A stretch of DNA of 64,000 nucleotides from Hydrogenophilus sp. (GTDB lineage: Bacteria > Pseudomonadota > Gammaproteobacteria > Burkholderiales > Thiobacillaceae), in contig DYFK01000001.1 of NCBI GenBank assembly GCA_020725265.1, positions 104,969 through 168,968 on the forward strand. The letters are read 5' to 3'. Positions 1 to 9,508 of this stretch are shown piece after piece (the stretch's first letter is position 1; every line of letters begins with the position of its first letter). A program made the translations under genes and the position numbers. The notes beneath the pieces were generated by a model, which saw nothing but the letters and a program-made list of their open reading frames with translations, was not told the origin of the DNA and did not search any database.

Positions 1-1363
1 CCCGATCGATGACGTAGACCAGCAACAGCGCGAACATCAATCCACGCCTGCCATCCTCGTTCAACCGAGCCAGAAAGGCCACGGCCAGGAACCAGATGAA
101 GAACAGCGTCAATGCATGCCACCGGTAGGTCGCGCGCATGTTCTTGATCCCGGGAACCGATTCGTACGCACGGTCGAGGCCGAAATCGAAAACGCCGGCT
201 TCCCTGGGCATGTGGTACTGGTTTAACGGCTTACCCGGCACGTCCGCATCCAAGCGCCGCGCGTCATACTTCAGGGACGGTCCCAGCGACAGCAGGAAGG
301 AGAAGGCCAGCAGAAGCGCGGCCAGCCCGCGCCAACACGGTGCAAGGCGGGAATGGAAAAGGCCAAGCAGGAGAATCACCAGCGACAGACCAAGATAGCT
401 GCCGATCGCCAAGCTACCGTCTCCATAATGCTTTTCTGCCTCATATTTCACGGTCAGGCCAAGCGTATCGGCAAGCCAATGGACTCCCGAACCGGGATGC
501 AGAACGAAATACAGATCCAGCCCCATCGATCTGAACACGTCCGCGTTCTGCAGCCTGAGTTCATCCAGGGCAGGCACATACGCCTTCATCAGAACATAGG
601 CCGTACCGAACGCCAGTACATACAGCGCGCCCGCCCAGGCCAGACGCGCCAACGGCAACCTCGTTGCCGCTCCATTCCCGAGACTGGCATGGACGACGAA
701 AAAGATGCCCAGCACGAAGAACATGACATAGGTATAACCGTCCAGGAACAGCGCGAACACCACGCCAGCGATGAAACCCAAGCCATGCAGGAATCGCTTT
801 CGTGGTCTAGCCGCCGTATCCATGACCACGGAAAAACAGACCAGGGTGAGATAGGCATAGGCCGGCAACATGGCCATGCCATATGCCAACGCGGCATAGC
901 TGGCATGCAGGATCAGGAACGGCGACGACAGATAGCTGGCGGCCATGACGTACGACAGCACCCTGCCCGCTCCGAACCGCCTCGACAACCCGACCGCGCC
1001 CCAGAACGCGAACGTCAGGAAAATCATGCTGGTCAGGCCGTAGGAATCGATGCCGCTCAAGGGTAGTAGCTTGAGCAGCAAGGCCTGGAGATAGGCATAG
1101 GAAGCCCCGAACACAATCGGTGCCCCGAACGGGTACCCCATATGGGACGGATAGGACAGGAACCCACCGGTGGCCAGGGATTGGGCAAAACCGATCTGCC
1201 ACTCGACGATGCCAAGATGACCGAGCATCGTGAAAGGCACCGAGCCATATACCAGATAGACGAAGACCAGGCAGGACAGAAGCAAGAGTGCGTCACGGAC
1301 GCGTACACGCCGCGTCAATGGCGGGTCAGATCGGTCCGAGAACGTCGGGATGTGGGCGCTCAT
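1..1363 (-). CDS. polytopic membrane protein, C-terminus cut by window edge
   Basis: The ORF track misses this gene because it runs off the left edge. Reading the minus strand from the ATG at 1363 gives about 454 uninterrupted codons, starting MSAHIPTFSD. The protein has many hydrophobic stretches, such as LLLLSCLVFVYLVYG near the N-terminus and VVFALFLDGYTYVMFFVLGI mid-protein. The ATG overlaps the stop of the upstream glycosyltransferase (ATGA), so it is co-translated with the polysaccharide operon. The overall pattern resembles GT-C or polymerase-like membrane proteins of surface-glycan loci, but I see no diagnostic motif. The function is inferred only from context. Confidence 0.8.
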   Translation of the reverse strand, partial: MSAHIPTFSDRSDPPLTRRVRVRDALLLLSCLVFVYLVYGSVPFTMLGHLGIVEWQIGFAQSLATGGFLSYPSHMGYPFGAPIVFGASYAYLQALLLKLLPLSGIDSYGLTSMIFLTFAFWGAVGLSRRFGAGRVLSYVMAASYLSSPFLILHASYAALAYGMAMLPAYAYLTLVCFSVVMDTAARPRKRFLHGLGFIAGVVFALFLDGYTYVMFFVLGIFFVVHASLGNGAATRLPLARLAWAGALYVLAFGTAYVLMKAYVPALDELRLQNADVFRSMGLDLYFVLHPGSGVHWLADTLGLTVKYEAEKHYGDGSLAIGSYLGLSLVILLLGLFHSRLAPCWRGLAALLLAFSFLLSLGPSLKYDARRLDADVPGKPLNQYHMPREAGVFDFGLDRAYESVPGIKNMRATYRWHALTLFFIWFLAVAFLARLNEDGRRGLMFALLLVYVIDR

Positions 1364-2673
1364 GCCAAGGTATCGGCGGTAGGTTCGTTGAACACGCGCA
1401 GTGGCCCCGCGGTCTCTTCCAGCGCCAGCAACCGGGCCGAGCCACCCCAGCCGGTCAGTAGCGAAGCGAAATGCCCGACCGCCGAAAGCATCGGCTCCGC
1501 CTTGCCGATCGAGCGTATCGTCCGGATCAAGACTCCGGCGTAATTTTCCGCCGTGAATACGCGCCTGGCCCATTCGCGCCCCATTCCGGCAAGGGAATGG
1601 CGAAAAACCGGATCCTCGGCCAGCCGTTCCAGCGCCATCCGGATTCCTCGAAGTTCGTCGACCGGATCGATCTTGACCACGCAGTCATCGGGTAGCTCGC
1701 GATAGAAGCCGGTGTCGGTCACCAGCGTCGGCTTGCCGTGCAACAGGGACTCGATGGCGGAAGCGGAAGCCGCTTCGAGGCTGGGCCAACGCAGGCAACT
1801 GACCACATCGGCGCGCGCGAATGCCCTGGTCAGCTCGTGCTGGCCGACTTCTCCGGAAATGACCAGATCGACCCCGCGCTCCGCGGCCAGGGCTGTGAGC
1901 GAGCGAGCCGTCTCCGCCTCGATCTTCCCGACCAGGCGATAGCGCACCCGATCACGCAGCGACGCACTGTCGCCGATCGCCCGGATCATGCTCGCGACCC
2001 GCTTGTTCGGATTCACGTGTCCGATGGTCAGCAGATGCAACTTGCCATCGTCAGCGGATGGCGCCGCGCCACCGGATTCATCCGGCACCGCGTCATAGGC
2101 AAGGGGCGCGACAAGAACCGGCCCCGGGCAGGACCGAAGGACCCGATCCAGTCCCCAGCGACTATGGGTGACAACCGCTCTCGCCATGGCGCAAACCCAC
2201 TCGGTCATCGGCGACGCGTCGCGCGTACCATCGATGAACGACGCACTGTCCGGATAGGCGAAGAAACGGTCGGCGACATCCTTGCCGTACCAGGAGTCGA
2301 GGACTGCCAGTGCCTGTTCCCGGCGCGTGCCCGACCAGCCGTAAAACAGGTGACCAAGAAAGAAATCGTGCAGACAAACGATGCCGGGATGGCCCGGCAA
2401 CCACTCCATGCAGCCGCGATGGAATTCCAGATTGTCGCCAATCTGATAGATCAGGGCGTCCGCCCCTTCCACATGTCGGCGTAGCCCCCGGGCGTCATTC
2501 CAGGGTACGGCGGACACGCCGAAATCATGCGTGTCGGTATCGAGCAGACTTGCATCCTCGGTCCGCGCCACGGTGACGGCATGACCCTGGGCGATCAAGG
2601 CGCGGCTGACCAGGCTGGCCATGCGCCCGATCGCGGATGCGGTGGTCGCGGGGGTGAACAGGACGAGTTTCAT
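1360..2673 (-). CDS. glycosyltransferase family 4
   Basis: Predicted 437 aa GT-B glycosyltransferase that adds one sugar to a growing surface polysaccharide on the cytoplasmic side. The C-terminal half has the expected donor-site region: a LLTIGHVNPNKR strand-turn and an E-x7-E element (EAASASAIE) followed by LLHGKPTLVTD. The track starts the ORF at 2826, but the N-terminal Rossmann strand MKLVLFTPATT begins at the ATG at 2673. That ATG overlaps the stop of the preceding glycosyltransferase by four bases, so I chose it. Donor and acceptor cannot be told from sequence; GDP-rhamnose or GDP-perosamine donors are plausible given gmd, rmd and the aminotransferase upstream. Confidence 0.88.
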   Translation of the reverse strand: MKLVLFTPATTASAIGRMASLVSRALIAQGHAVTVARTEDASLLDTDTHDFGVSAVPWNDARGLRRHVEGADALIYQIGDNLEFHRGCMEWLPGHPGIVCLHDFFLGHLFYGWSGTRREQALAVLDSWYGKDVADRFFAYPDSASFIDGTRDASPMTEWVCAMARAVVTHSRWGLDRVLRSCPGPVLVAPLAYDAVPDESGGAAPSADDGKLHLLTIGHVNPNKRVASMIRAIGDSASLRDRVRYRLVGKIEAETARSLTALAAERGVDLVISGEVGQHELTRAFARADVVSCLRWPSLEAASASAIESLLHGKPTLVTDTGFYRELPDDCVVKIDPVDELRGIRMALERLAEDPVFRHSLAGMGREWARRVFTAENYAGVLIRTIRSIGKAEPMLSAVGHFASLLTGWGGSARLLALEETAGPLRVFNEPTADTLA

Positions 2674-3707
2674 TTCAACAACATCTCCACCGTGCTCGGC
2701 CAATCGACGCCGATAGCGAGCCACGAAGCCCGCGCCGCCTCGCCCAAATCGCGGGTGCGCATGGGGTTCCGGAAAACCATGTCGATCGCCCCGGCGAGCG
2801 CCGCCGCTGTCGGCTCCACCACCCATCCGGTCTCGCCATGCCTGGCCAGACCGAGCACGCCGCCACTATCGGTTGTCGACAGGATCGGCTTGCCCGCCGT
2901 CGCCGCTTCCATGGCGACATAGCCAAGCGAGTCCTCGTCGAACGGCAGATAGGCCACGGCGGCGGATTCGTTCACGTAGCGGGCGTAGGTTTCCCTGGGC
3001 AGGAAGCGCAGATCGAGCTCTACGCGATCCGCGAGTCCCAATCGTTCCACGGCCTCGCGAAGCCGCTCCGCATCAGCGGGATGGTCCGGCGGACCGGCGA
3101 TGACCAGCCTGGCCTCGCGACCTGCGCTGGCCATGGCCTCCAGCAGCAGATGCTGACGCTTCATGCCATTCACCCGGCCACCGGCGAACACATAGTTGCC
3201 GGCCTGCCCGCCCGCGAACCGCTCCGGATCGTTGACCGGCGGCGGCAATACCCGGGCCGCAATGCCGTTGTATTTGGCCAGTCGGGCACGGGTCACTTCC
3301 GAGTTGGTATAGATGTGGCGGCTTTCCGCGAAACATTCCTGGTCGGCATTGCGGATCAGGTCGCGAATTTCCTCGCCTTGCGGGCCGTGAGGCAGATTGG
3401 TCTGGCCGGCATCGAACAGATCGTAGGCCTGACGGTATTGATGCAGCAGCCATAGCGTCTTGCGCGCGTGCCGGATCAGATAAGCGGGAAATTTCAGGGC
3501 GATGACGTGATCGACGTTCCAGAGCTCCAGCGCGCGGACCATCAGCATCTGGGACGGGATACGCGTGGCCGGCTCCCATTGGAAAGGGATGCGCAGGCTT
3601 TCCGCTTCGTGGCCGGCCAGGACCAGATTCCGGACCAGATGCGTCGCAAGCTCCTCGGCGCCGCCCCAAACGAACGGCGCCATGTTGTTGACCACCAGTA
3701 CTTTCAT
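2670..3707 (-). CDS. glycosyltransferase family 4 (paralogue of next gene)
   Basis: 345 aa glycosyltransferase. The N-terminus MKVLVVNNMAPFVWGGAEEL is the usual GT4 start with a glycine-rich acceptor loop (WGGAEE). The donor region carries DEDSLGYVAMEAATAGKP and then TTDSGGVLGLARHGETG. The same block, with small changes, occurs in the gene at 3787–4821, so the two are tandem paralogues. They probably make chemically related linkages. ATG start. The stop overlaps the downstream start by ATGA. A 79-base gap separates it from its upstream neighbour, in which I see no gene. Confidence 0.88.
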   Translation of the reverse strand: MKVLVVNNMAPFVWGGAEELATHLVRNLVLAGHEAESLRIPFQWEPATRIPSQMLMVRALELWNVDHVIALKFPAYLIRHARKTLWLLHQYRQAYDLFDAGQTNLPHGPQGEEIRDLIRNADQECFAESRHIYTNSEVTRARLAKYNGIAARVLPPPVNDPERFAGGQAGNYVFAGGRVNGMKRQHLLLEAMASAGREARLVIAGPPDHPADAERLREAVERLGLADRVELDLRFLPRETYARYVNESAAVAYLPFDEDSLGYVAMEAATAGKPILSTTDSGGVLGLARHGETGWVVEPTAAALAGAIDMVFRNPMRTRDLGEAARASWLAIGVDWPSTVEMLLK

Positions 3708-3786
3708 TTCGACTCCACCGGATCGCCCCGGAAACAGGGACTGCCCGCTGCCGGAAAAGACGTGCGCGACGGGCTACGGGGCAGCC

Positions 3787-4821
3787 TCATGCCAGCAATC
3801 TCCGCAGTGCATGCCCCCAGGAAATACCCAGCTCGCCAAGTCGGGCCTGGGCACGCGCGCCCATCGCCTCGCTGGCGGCGCGATCCAGATACAGCCTGTC
3901 CATCGCCTCGGCGATGGCTTGTGGAGTCGGCTCGACCACGTAACCGTTGTCGCCATCCCGCGCCAACTCCAGAACGCCACCGGAATCGGTCGTGGTCAGC
4001 ACGGCCTTGCGCGCATGGGCGGCCTCGACGCTGGGATAACCATAGGAATCCTCATCATGCGGCAGATACGCGGCGGCCAGACAGTCCGCCAGGTATTCGA
4101 CCTTTTCCTCCTCGCTGATCCAACGATCCTCCAGCGTCACCCGCTCACGCGCGCCCGACTCGGCGATCTGCCGGCGCAGGCTCGCCGGGTAATCCGATCC
4201 GGCACTGGTGCCGCACAGACGCAGGCGGACGGGAGTACGGGTATGGCGCATCGCCTGGATCAGCAAATGCTGGCGTTTGTGGTGCTCCAGACGGCAAATG
4301 CAAACGATTTCGTCGTTGTAACCCCGGCAATGGAAGCGCTCCGACTGGAACACCGGGGGATACAACACTTCGCCATCGACCCGGTTGAACTGCTTGAGGC
4401 GATCCGCGACCACCCTGGAGTTGGTGAATATCCGCTTCGACTCGCGTAGCCCGGCATCGTCGGCGGCACGCAGGGCATCCCGAATGCCACGATGTTTCAG
4501 GTCGTCGGGAAAACCTCGATAAGGACTGTTCCAGAGATCGTAATAAGCCCGGATATGGTGGATGAACCACAGTACCTTGTGGCGATGCGGAATCAGATGG
4601 GCCTGAGGCCGGAAACAGATGATGCGGTCCGCCGCGTCCAGATCAACCCAGCGGTAGGCCGCCATCTGGCGAAACAGCAGCTCCGGCGTATCGACCTGCG
4701 GAAGATAGACCCGCTCGACCTGGTGCCCCTCTTGCTCCAGATGAAACTGGAGCCACTCGACGATGTTCCGCGCGCCACCATGAACAAATGGGACAAAAGA
4801 CGAACACAACGCGATCTTCAT
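3787..4821 (-). CDS. glycosyltransferase family 4
   Basis: 344 aa glycosyltransferase starting MKIALCSSFVPFVHGGARN. Like its neighbour it has the WFIHH and TNSRVVADRL regions typical of GT4 proteins. The donor-site block is DEDSYGYPSVEAAHARKA followed by TTDSGGVLELARDGDNG. It lies 3 bases downstream of the aminotransferase gene, so it is in the same transcript. It probably transfers one of the deoxyhexoses made by gmd, rmd or the aminotransferase, but the specificity cannot be assigned. Confidence 0.88.
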   Translation of the reverse strand: MKIALCSSFVPFVHGGARNIVEWLQFHLEQEGHQVERVYLPQVDTPELLFRQMAAYRWVDLDAADRIICFRPQAHLIPHRHKVLWFIHHIRAYYDLWNSPYRGFPDDLKHRGIRDALRAADDAGLRESKRIFTNSRVVADRLKQFNRVDGEVLYPPVFQSERFHCRGYNDEIVCICRLEHHKRQHLLIQAMRHTRTPVRLRLCGTSAGSDYPASLRRQIAESGARERVTLEDRWISEEEKVEYLADCLAAAYLPHDEDSYGYPSVEAAHARKAVLTTTDSGGVLELARDGDNGYVVEPTPQAIAEAMDRLYLDRAASEAMGARAQARLGELGISWGHALRRLLA

Positions 4822-4824
4822 GAT

Positions 4825-5925
4825 TCAGGACAGGAGCGAAGCCAGGGCGCCGGCGATCCTGTCGACATCCGCACGGGACAAATCCCGATGTGTCGGCAGA
4901 TTGATGCCCCGCTGGGCCCAGACATCGGCCACCGGGTAGGACGCGTCGGATCGATAGGGCGGCATCACGTGCATGGGATGGAATACGGGTCGGGTTTCGA
5001 TCCCGGCTTCATCCAGACGGCGCATGACCTCGTCCCGCCTCGATGCCTCCCCCTCGCGCAGGAAGATGTTGTACATCCAGTAGACGTGCCGCGCCCAGGA
5101 GGCCTGCCCGGGCAAAACGATCCGCTCGCCAAACCCGGCCAGCGCCTGATCGTACCAGCCGGCCAGCCGGTGCCTGTCGGCGAGCGCTTCGTCGATCATC
5201 TCCAGTTGCGCCAGACCGATCGCGGCCTGGATGTTGGTCATCCGGTAGTTGTAGCCGACCACGGGAAACCAGTAGCGGCGCGCCGGATCCATGCCCTGGC
5301 CGCGGAACAACCTGAGGCGCGCGGCCAGTTCGTCATCGTCGGTGGTGACCATGCCCCCCTCGCCGGTGGTGATGATCTTGTTGCCGAAAAAGCTGAACGT
5401 CGCGCACGTGCCCAGACCACCAACCCGACGGCCACCAACCTCCGCGCCATGCGCTTCGGCGGCATCCTCGACCACCCACAAACCATGACGTCGCGCGATC
5501 GCGTCGATTGCCGCCATGTCCGCCGGATGCCCGTACAGGTGCACCGGGATGATGCCGCGCGTCTTGTCGGTGATCCTGCGCTCGATGTCCTCCGGATCGA
5601 GATTCAACGTGCCCGGCTGGACGTCCGCAAGCACCGGGGTCGCCCCGCAGTAACGGACCGCGTTCGCGGTCGCGATATAGGTCACCGTCGGCACGATGAC
5701 CTCGTCGCCAGGCCGAAGATCCAACGCCACCAGCGCAAGGTGGAGCGCGGTCGTGCCGTTGTTGGTGGCGATCGCGTGACGAACGCCACAGTACCGGGCG
5801 AATGCTTCTTCGAAAGCGGTAATGTATTTTCCGATTGAAGAAATCCAGTTGCTGTCGAGGCAATCGAGCACGTATTTCTTCTCGTTGCCCGCCAATCTGG
5901 GTTGCGCCACGAAAATTCTATCCAT
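4825..5925 (-). CDS. per: DegT/DnrJ-family aminotransferase, probable GDP-perosamine synthase
   Basis: 366 aa PLP-dependent sugar aminotransferase. The predicted reaction is GDP-4-keto-6-deoxymannose plus glutamate to GDP-perosamine in the cytoplasm. PLP-site residues visible are D154 in VVEDAAEAHG, S178, and the Schiff-base lysine K183 in SFFGNKIITTGEGGM; this stretch is typical of perosamine synthases (RfbE/Per). The assignment is strengthened by gmd, which makes the 4-keto substrate, in the same operon and by an adjoining NeuD-type acetyltransferase. Other DegT enzymes acting on UDP-4-keto sugars (PglE/ArnB type) share the fold, so the product is an inference. The ATG at 5925 overlaps the upstream stop by 8 bases. 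Confidence 0.82.
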   Translation of the reverse strand: MDRIFVAQPRLAGNEKKYVLDCLDSNWISSIGKYITAFEEAFARYCGVRHAIATNNGTTALHLALVALDLRPGDEVIVPTVTYIATANAVRYCGATPVLADVQPGTLNLDPEDIERRITDKTRGIIPVHLYGHPADMAAIDAIARRHGLWVVEDAAEAHGAEVGGRRVGGLGTCATFSFFGNKIITTGEGGMVTTDDDELAARLRLFRGQGMDPARRYWFPVVGYNYRMTNIQAAIGLAQLEMIDEALADRHRLAGWYDQALAGFGERIVLPGQASWARHVYWMYNIFLREGEASRRDEVMRRLDEAGIETRPVFHPMHVMPPYRSDASYPVADVWAQRGINLPTHRDLSRADVDRIAGALASLLS

Positions 5926-6562
5926 GATCCACTCTATGCATTGTCAACACCCTGGCGGGAACCCCGACGGCGGTCGCCCGGTCGCCGATGTCTGAAATGA
6001 CGACCGCGCCCGCGCCGATCACGGCGTATTCGCCAATCACGATTTCCGGGATCACCTTGCAACCGATACCGAGCAGACTCCCGTCCCCCACCGACACGTT
6101 ACCCGCCAACGCCGACTGTGGGCCGATGTGAACCGCCCGGCCGATCCGGCAATCATGGTCCACCACCGCACCGGTATTGATGATGGCCAGATCGGCGATG
6201 ACGCTATCCGCGTTGACCACCGCGCCCGCCATGATCGCAACCCCGGCGCCAACAACCGCGCTTGGCGAAATCACCGCGTTCGGACTGACCGCGTTCACCA
6301 GTTCATAGCCGAGCGTGTTGCCCAGCCCCGCCAATCGATCACGCAGGCGTCCATCGCCGATCGCGACGAACAAGCGGTTGTATCCAGCCTCGCGCAGGTC
6401 GGCGAGATGATCGTCGCCAACCCGCACGGGCACACCCAGACAGGACTCCGTCGCATTCGCTCCGGCGATGCAGAAAGCCACCGTTTCCCCCATCGCGCGC
6501 AACAGTTCGATGCAGACCTTGGCATGCCCGCCCGCGCCAACCATCACGATCTCACGCCTCAT
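5918..6562 (-). CDS. NeuD/PglD-type sugar O/N-acetyltransferase, possibly acting on GDP-perosamine
   Basis: 214 aa left-handed beta-helix acyltransferase. It opens with a small Rossmann-like domain (MRREIVMVGAGGHAKVCIEL), as in NeuD and PglD, then hexapeptide repeats from about residue 95 (VISPSAVVGAGVAIMAGAVV). The probable catalytic histidine is in the AVVDHDC region. The C-terminal GVPARVL is characteristic. Next to a perosamine-synthase-like gene, the natural proposal is acetyl-CoA-dependent N-acetylation of GDP-perosamine (PerB role). The track ORF begins at 7354 on a TTG and runs through another gene's frame; the ATG at 6562 overlaps the FkbM stop (ATGA) and gives a proper family N-terminus. 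Confidence 0.82.
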   Translation of the reverse strand: MRREIVMVGAGGHAKVCIELLRAMGETVAFCIAGANATESCLGVPVRVGDDHLADLREAGYNRLFVAIGDGRLRDRLAGLGNTLGYELVNAVSPNAVISPSAVVGAGVAIMAGAVVNADSVIADLAIINTGAVVDHDCRIGRAVHIGPQSALAGNVSVGDGSLLGIGCKVIPEIVIGEYAVIGAGAVVISDIGDRATAVGVPARVLTMHRVDHG

Positions 6563-8208
6563 GACGCCCCCTCCAGACCGGCCCTCGCCCACGCGGCGGA
6601 GTGCGGTCTGGCGAAAAACAGGTTCATGGACTCGGCCCCCGCGCCGCCATCGCCTGGCAGCGGAGTCAGTTCGCCGGAATGCTCGTCGATCATCATGGGC
6701 TGGAAACCGAGTGCCGCGAACCCGGCGAACCATTGTTCGGCGGTCAGCCCGGCGCGCTCGATGTGGGATCGTCCGAATTCGACGATCAATCCGACATCCG
6801 GATTGTTGGCGAGCACCGATCTCGCGCCATCGATCACATCCGCCTCGGCGCCTTCGACATCGATCTTGATCAGGGTCACCGAGATATCCGAGCCGATCGC
6901 ATCGTCCAAACGCATCACCATGACCTCCGCGGCGGCTCCGGTCGCGGCCTGTCGGGCCAGCGGGAACAGGGAATGGTGTCCGCTGGTGGCGCCCAGATAT
7001 AACGTCCTCGGCCCATTTTCGCGGGACAATGCCACGGGGTGGACCTCGGCCAGATCGGAAACGCCATTGATCCAGAGCGTCCTTTCCAGCAATGCCCGCG
7101 TGACCTGGCAGGGTTCGAACGCCAGTATGCGGCCATGCCCCCGCAGCGCGCGGGCCGCCGCCAGCACGTGCATGCCGACATTGGCGCCGGCATCGATGAA
7201 GTGGTCGCCCGGCCGCAAATACCGCTCGATCAGGCATCGAACGCCGGGCTCCAGCTCGCCTCGATCCAGCAGGATCGCCAGCAAGGCGGGATCGGTGGCG
7301 GCGCAGAGCACATAACCCACCTCCGTACGAACCAGCACTTCCCCGGCGCCGCAATTGACGGCGACCCTCCGGGCCGCCGCGAGGCCGTAAGCTTCCATAC
7401 GGTCCAGTTGCGGCTTCATGTCGACCAGGGACTGGCGGGCCGCCAACAGTTCAGCCGCAACGTCTCGTTGCTCGTCAAGAACCCGGTCGACCCGCCCGGA
7501 CAACGCCGCGACCGGCGCCAACCCTTCGATCAGGGCATCGACCCGCCGAGCCTGCAAGACCCCGGTTTCCGATATTTCCCGGGACAATTCTTTCCACGAC
7601 GCGGAGCTGACATCACTCGCATGATCGACCCGAGACTCGACACCCGCGAGCCTGGCGGCTAGATCGACCGACGCTGCCCGCGCCTCGCCGATCGAACCCG
7701 CGAGTTCCGCCTGTCCGGCCCGGAGGCAGGCGACCTCCTGGCGGAGCGCTTCCAGCAAATGCCGGTTATCGAAACGCGACTGCGCGCCATCGAGGAAATA
7801 CGTTCTCAGCCGGGACAGGACCGGCTCCGAGACGGTGAACAAGGCTTGAAACAGTCGATCACGAAACCTGGCGCGCGGGCCACCAGCGCATCCAGGATCA
7901 TCCGGCTTCCTGATGTCTTCGCCGGCCACGGGCATCGTATTTTTCCTTTCCAGGTTGGCGATGAACACGTCGACATCCACGCCATCCCTGACCACCCGGT
8001 TTCCGATCCAACGGTCCGCCGCTGGCGCGCTCGACGAGGCCTGTCTGGCCGCCTCATCCGCATCCTCGATGGCGCGAGCGTCGGGGCGCGGCCTCATGTA
8101 CAACCTTTCGGCGACACCATGAACGCCAAGCACACGGCTGAGCGCGATGCATCGCGCCCGCAAGGCCGGCCGCGCATCAATGAAATCGATCAATCTGAAC
8201 AACGGCAT
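6559..8208 (-). CDS. FkbM-family methyltransferase with long N-terminal extension
   Basis: 549 aa. The C-terminal ~250 residues are an FkbM-type SAM-dependent methyltransferase: motif I FIDAGANVGMH at about 337–347, then AFEPCQVTRALLER and VTLIKIDVEGAEADVI. Such enzymes O-methylate sugars. The first ~285 residues are unlike a methyltransferase and include a region from about 150 to 275 rich in Ala, Leu, Glu and Arg that looks coiled-coil (LLEALRQEVACLRAGQAELA). This may be a scaffold that docks the enzyme to assembly partners. A 118-base gap without a gene precedes it. It overlaps the next gene by ATGA. Confidence 0.88.
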   Translation of the reverse strand: MPLFRLIDFIDARPALRARCIALSRVLGVHGVAERLYMRPRPDARAIEDADEAARQASSSAPAADRWIGNRVVRDGVDVDVFIANLERKNTMPVAGEDIRKPDDPGCAGGPRARFRDRLFQALFTVSEPVLSRLRTYFLDGAQSRFDNRHLLEALRQEVACLRAGQAELAGSIGEARAASVDLAARLAGVESRVDHASDVSSASWKELSREISETGVLQARRVDALIEGLAPVAALSGRVDRVLDEQRDVAAELLAARQSLVDMKPQLDRMEAYGLAAARRVAVNCGAGEVLVRTEVGYVLCAATDPALLAILLDRGELEPGVRCLIERYLRPGDHFIDAGANVGMHVLAAARALRGHGRILAFEPCQVTRALLERTLWINGVSDLAEVHPVALSRENGPRTLYLGATSGHHSLFPLARQAATGAAAEVMVMRLDDAIGSDISVTLIKIDVEGAEADVIDGARSVLANNPDVGLIVEFGRSHIERAGLTAEQWFAGFAALGFQPMMIDEHSGELTPLPGDGGAGAESMNLFFARPHSAAWARAGLEGAS

Positions 8209-8326
8209 GCCGACCCAGGCGGAAGTATTGGGGAGATCACCAGAAGGTGGTCACGCCACCATGCCGTCGCGATGATGGACTGCGCGACAGCCCATACCGT
8301 CGCCAGGAACGAATGACGATCGTCAC

Positions 8327-9508
8327 TCATGAGTCCAGCACATCCGCGTACACCGCGATCGTCCGCTCCGCGCAACGATCCCAGGTCGCGCGCCTTGCGA
8401 TCTCGACACCCAACCGGGTCGCCGACGCCCGCCAGGTATCGTTCTCCAGCAGATTTCGCAATCCCTCGCGCATCGCGTCGTGATCCTCGGGATCGACCAG
8501 CCATGCGGCGCCATCGGCCACTTCCGGCAGGGAAGACCGGTTCGCCGCAAGGATCGGCACGCCGCTGGCCATGGCCTCGAGAACCGGCAGGCCATAGCCT
8601 TCGTAGATCGATGGGTAGCAGAACGCATGAGCACCGGCATAGAGGCTGGGTAGATCGGCATCCGGCACGAACCCCAGATGCCGGACCCAGCCGGATCGCC
8701 CACCGCGTTCCAGTCGCGCGAGAATGTCGTCGTTGAGCCAGCCGGGCGCCCCGGCCAGGACCAATGGAAAGTCTTGCCGCAGCCGATCGGGCAAGACCTC
8801 ATAGGCATCCAGCAATTCGATGATCTTCTTCCTTGGCTCCACCGTGGATACGCACAAGGCGTAGCGTTTCCAGCCCAAGCCATATCGACCGAGCACCGGT
8901 CGCGCTTCCGGTTCGGTGCGTGGATGGAAAGCGGCGGATACACCAAGGTGAACGGCCGTGACCTTGGTGTTCGGCCAGCCGAAATAATCGATCACTTCGC
9001 GCCGCGCGAACTCCGAATCGACAAGGATGTGATCGGCCCGCCTCAGCGTCCTGGACATTTCCAGATCGAACAGTTTCCTGCGCGCGTCGGGGTGCGACTC
9101 CGGAAACCGGTAGATGGAGAGATCGTGCACCGTCGCGATGGAACGCCCCGGAAAATCAGGCAGAAAAAAGTTGGGGGAGTGATAAAGATGGTCATCGAAA
9201 TGTCGCAACAGATGTCGACGCCAGGTCTGCATCAGCAAGCTGTAACCTTGCACCGCCCAGATCTGGCCCGACAGCTTTTTCCTGAGTCCGAGCACGGCCC
9301 CGTTCGCGAAGCGGGAGGGTGTCACGGCGGGCGCCGGCCGCCGCCCCCCCGTCAAACTCGCCAGGTCGGAAGCCCAGCCCGCCATCGCCAGCAGGCGCAG
9401 ATCATCGATGCGCGCGTTCGCGGCCAGCCTCGAAGCCAGCTCCCAGGCGTAGCGTCCGATCCCGGTCAGCGGTGGAAAGATCGCATCCACCGCGAAGATC
9501 ACCTTCAT
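8327..9508 (-). CDS. glycosyltransferase family 4 (mannosyl/rhamnosyltransferase-like)
   Basis: 393 aa GT-B enzyme. N-terminal MKVIFAVDAIFPPLTGIGRY has the glycine-rich TGIGRY acceptor loop seen in WbaZ/MtfB-like O-antigen mannosyltransferases. The donor site is YEGYGLPVLEAMASGVP followed by ILAANRSSLPEV. Also visible is the typical SEFARREVIDYF segment. It sits directly downstream of rmd with an ATGA overlap, consistent with using GDP-D-rhamnose or another GDP-hexose. That donor choice is inferred from position only. Confidence 0.88.
   Translation of the reverse strand: MKVIFAVDAIFPPLTGIGRYAWELASRLAANARIDDLRLLAMAGWASDLASLTGGRRPAPAVTPSRFANGAVLGLRKKLSGQIWAVQGYSLLMQTWRRHLLRHFDDHLYHSPNFFLPDFPGRSIATVHDLSIYRFPESHPDARRKLFDLEMSRTLRRADHILVDSEFARREVIDYFGWPNTKVTAVHLGVSAAFHPRTEPEARPVLGRYGLGWKRYALCVSTVEPRKKIIELLDAYEVLPDRLRQDFPLVLAGAPGWLNDDILARLERGGRSGWVRHLGFVPDADLPSLYAGAHAFCYPSIYEGYGLPVLEAMASGVPILAANRSSLPEVADGAAWLVDPEDHDAMREGLRNLLENDTWRASATRLGVEIARRATWDRCAERTIAVYADVLDS

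Noticed and set aside
353-1066. 237-codon plus-strand ORF at the left end
   Set aside because: The minus strand encodes a continuous membrane protein open to the window edge; the plus-strand product is Arg/Gln/Glu-rich shadow.
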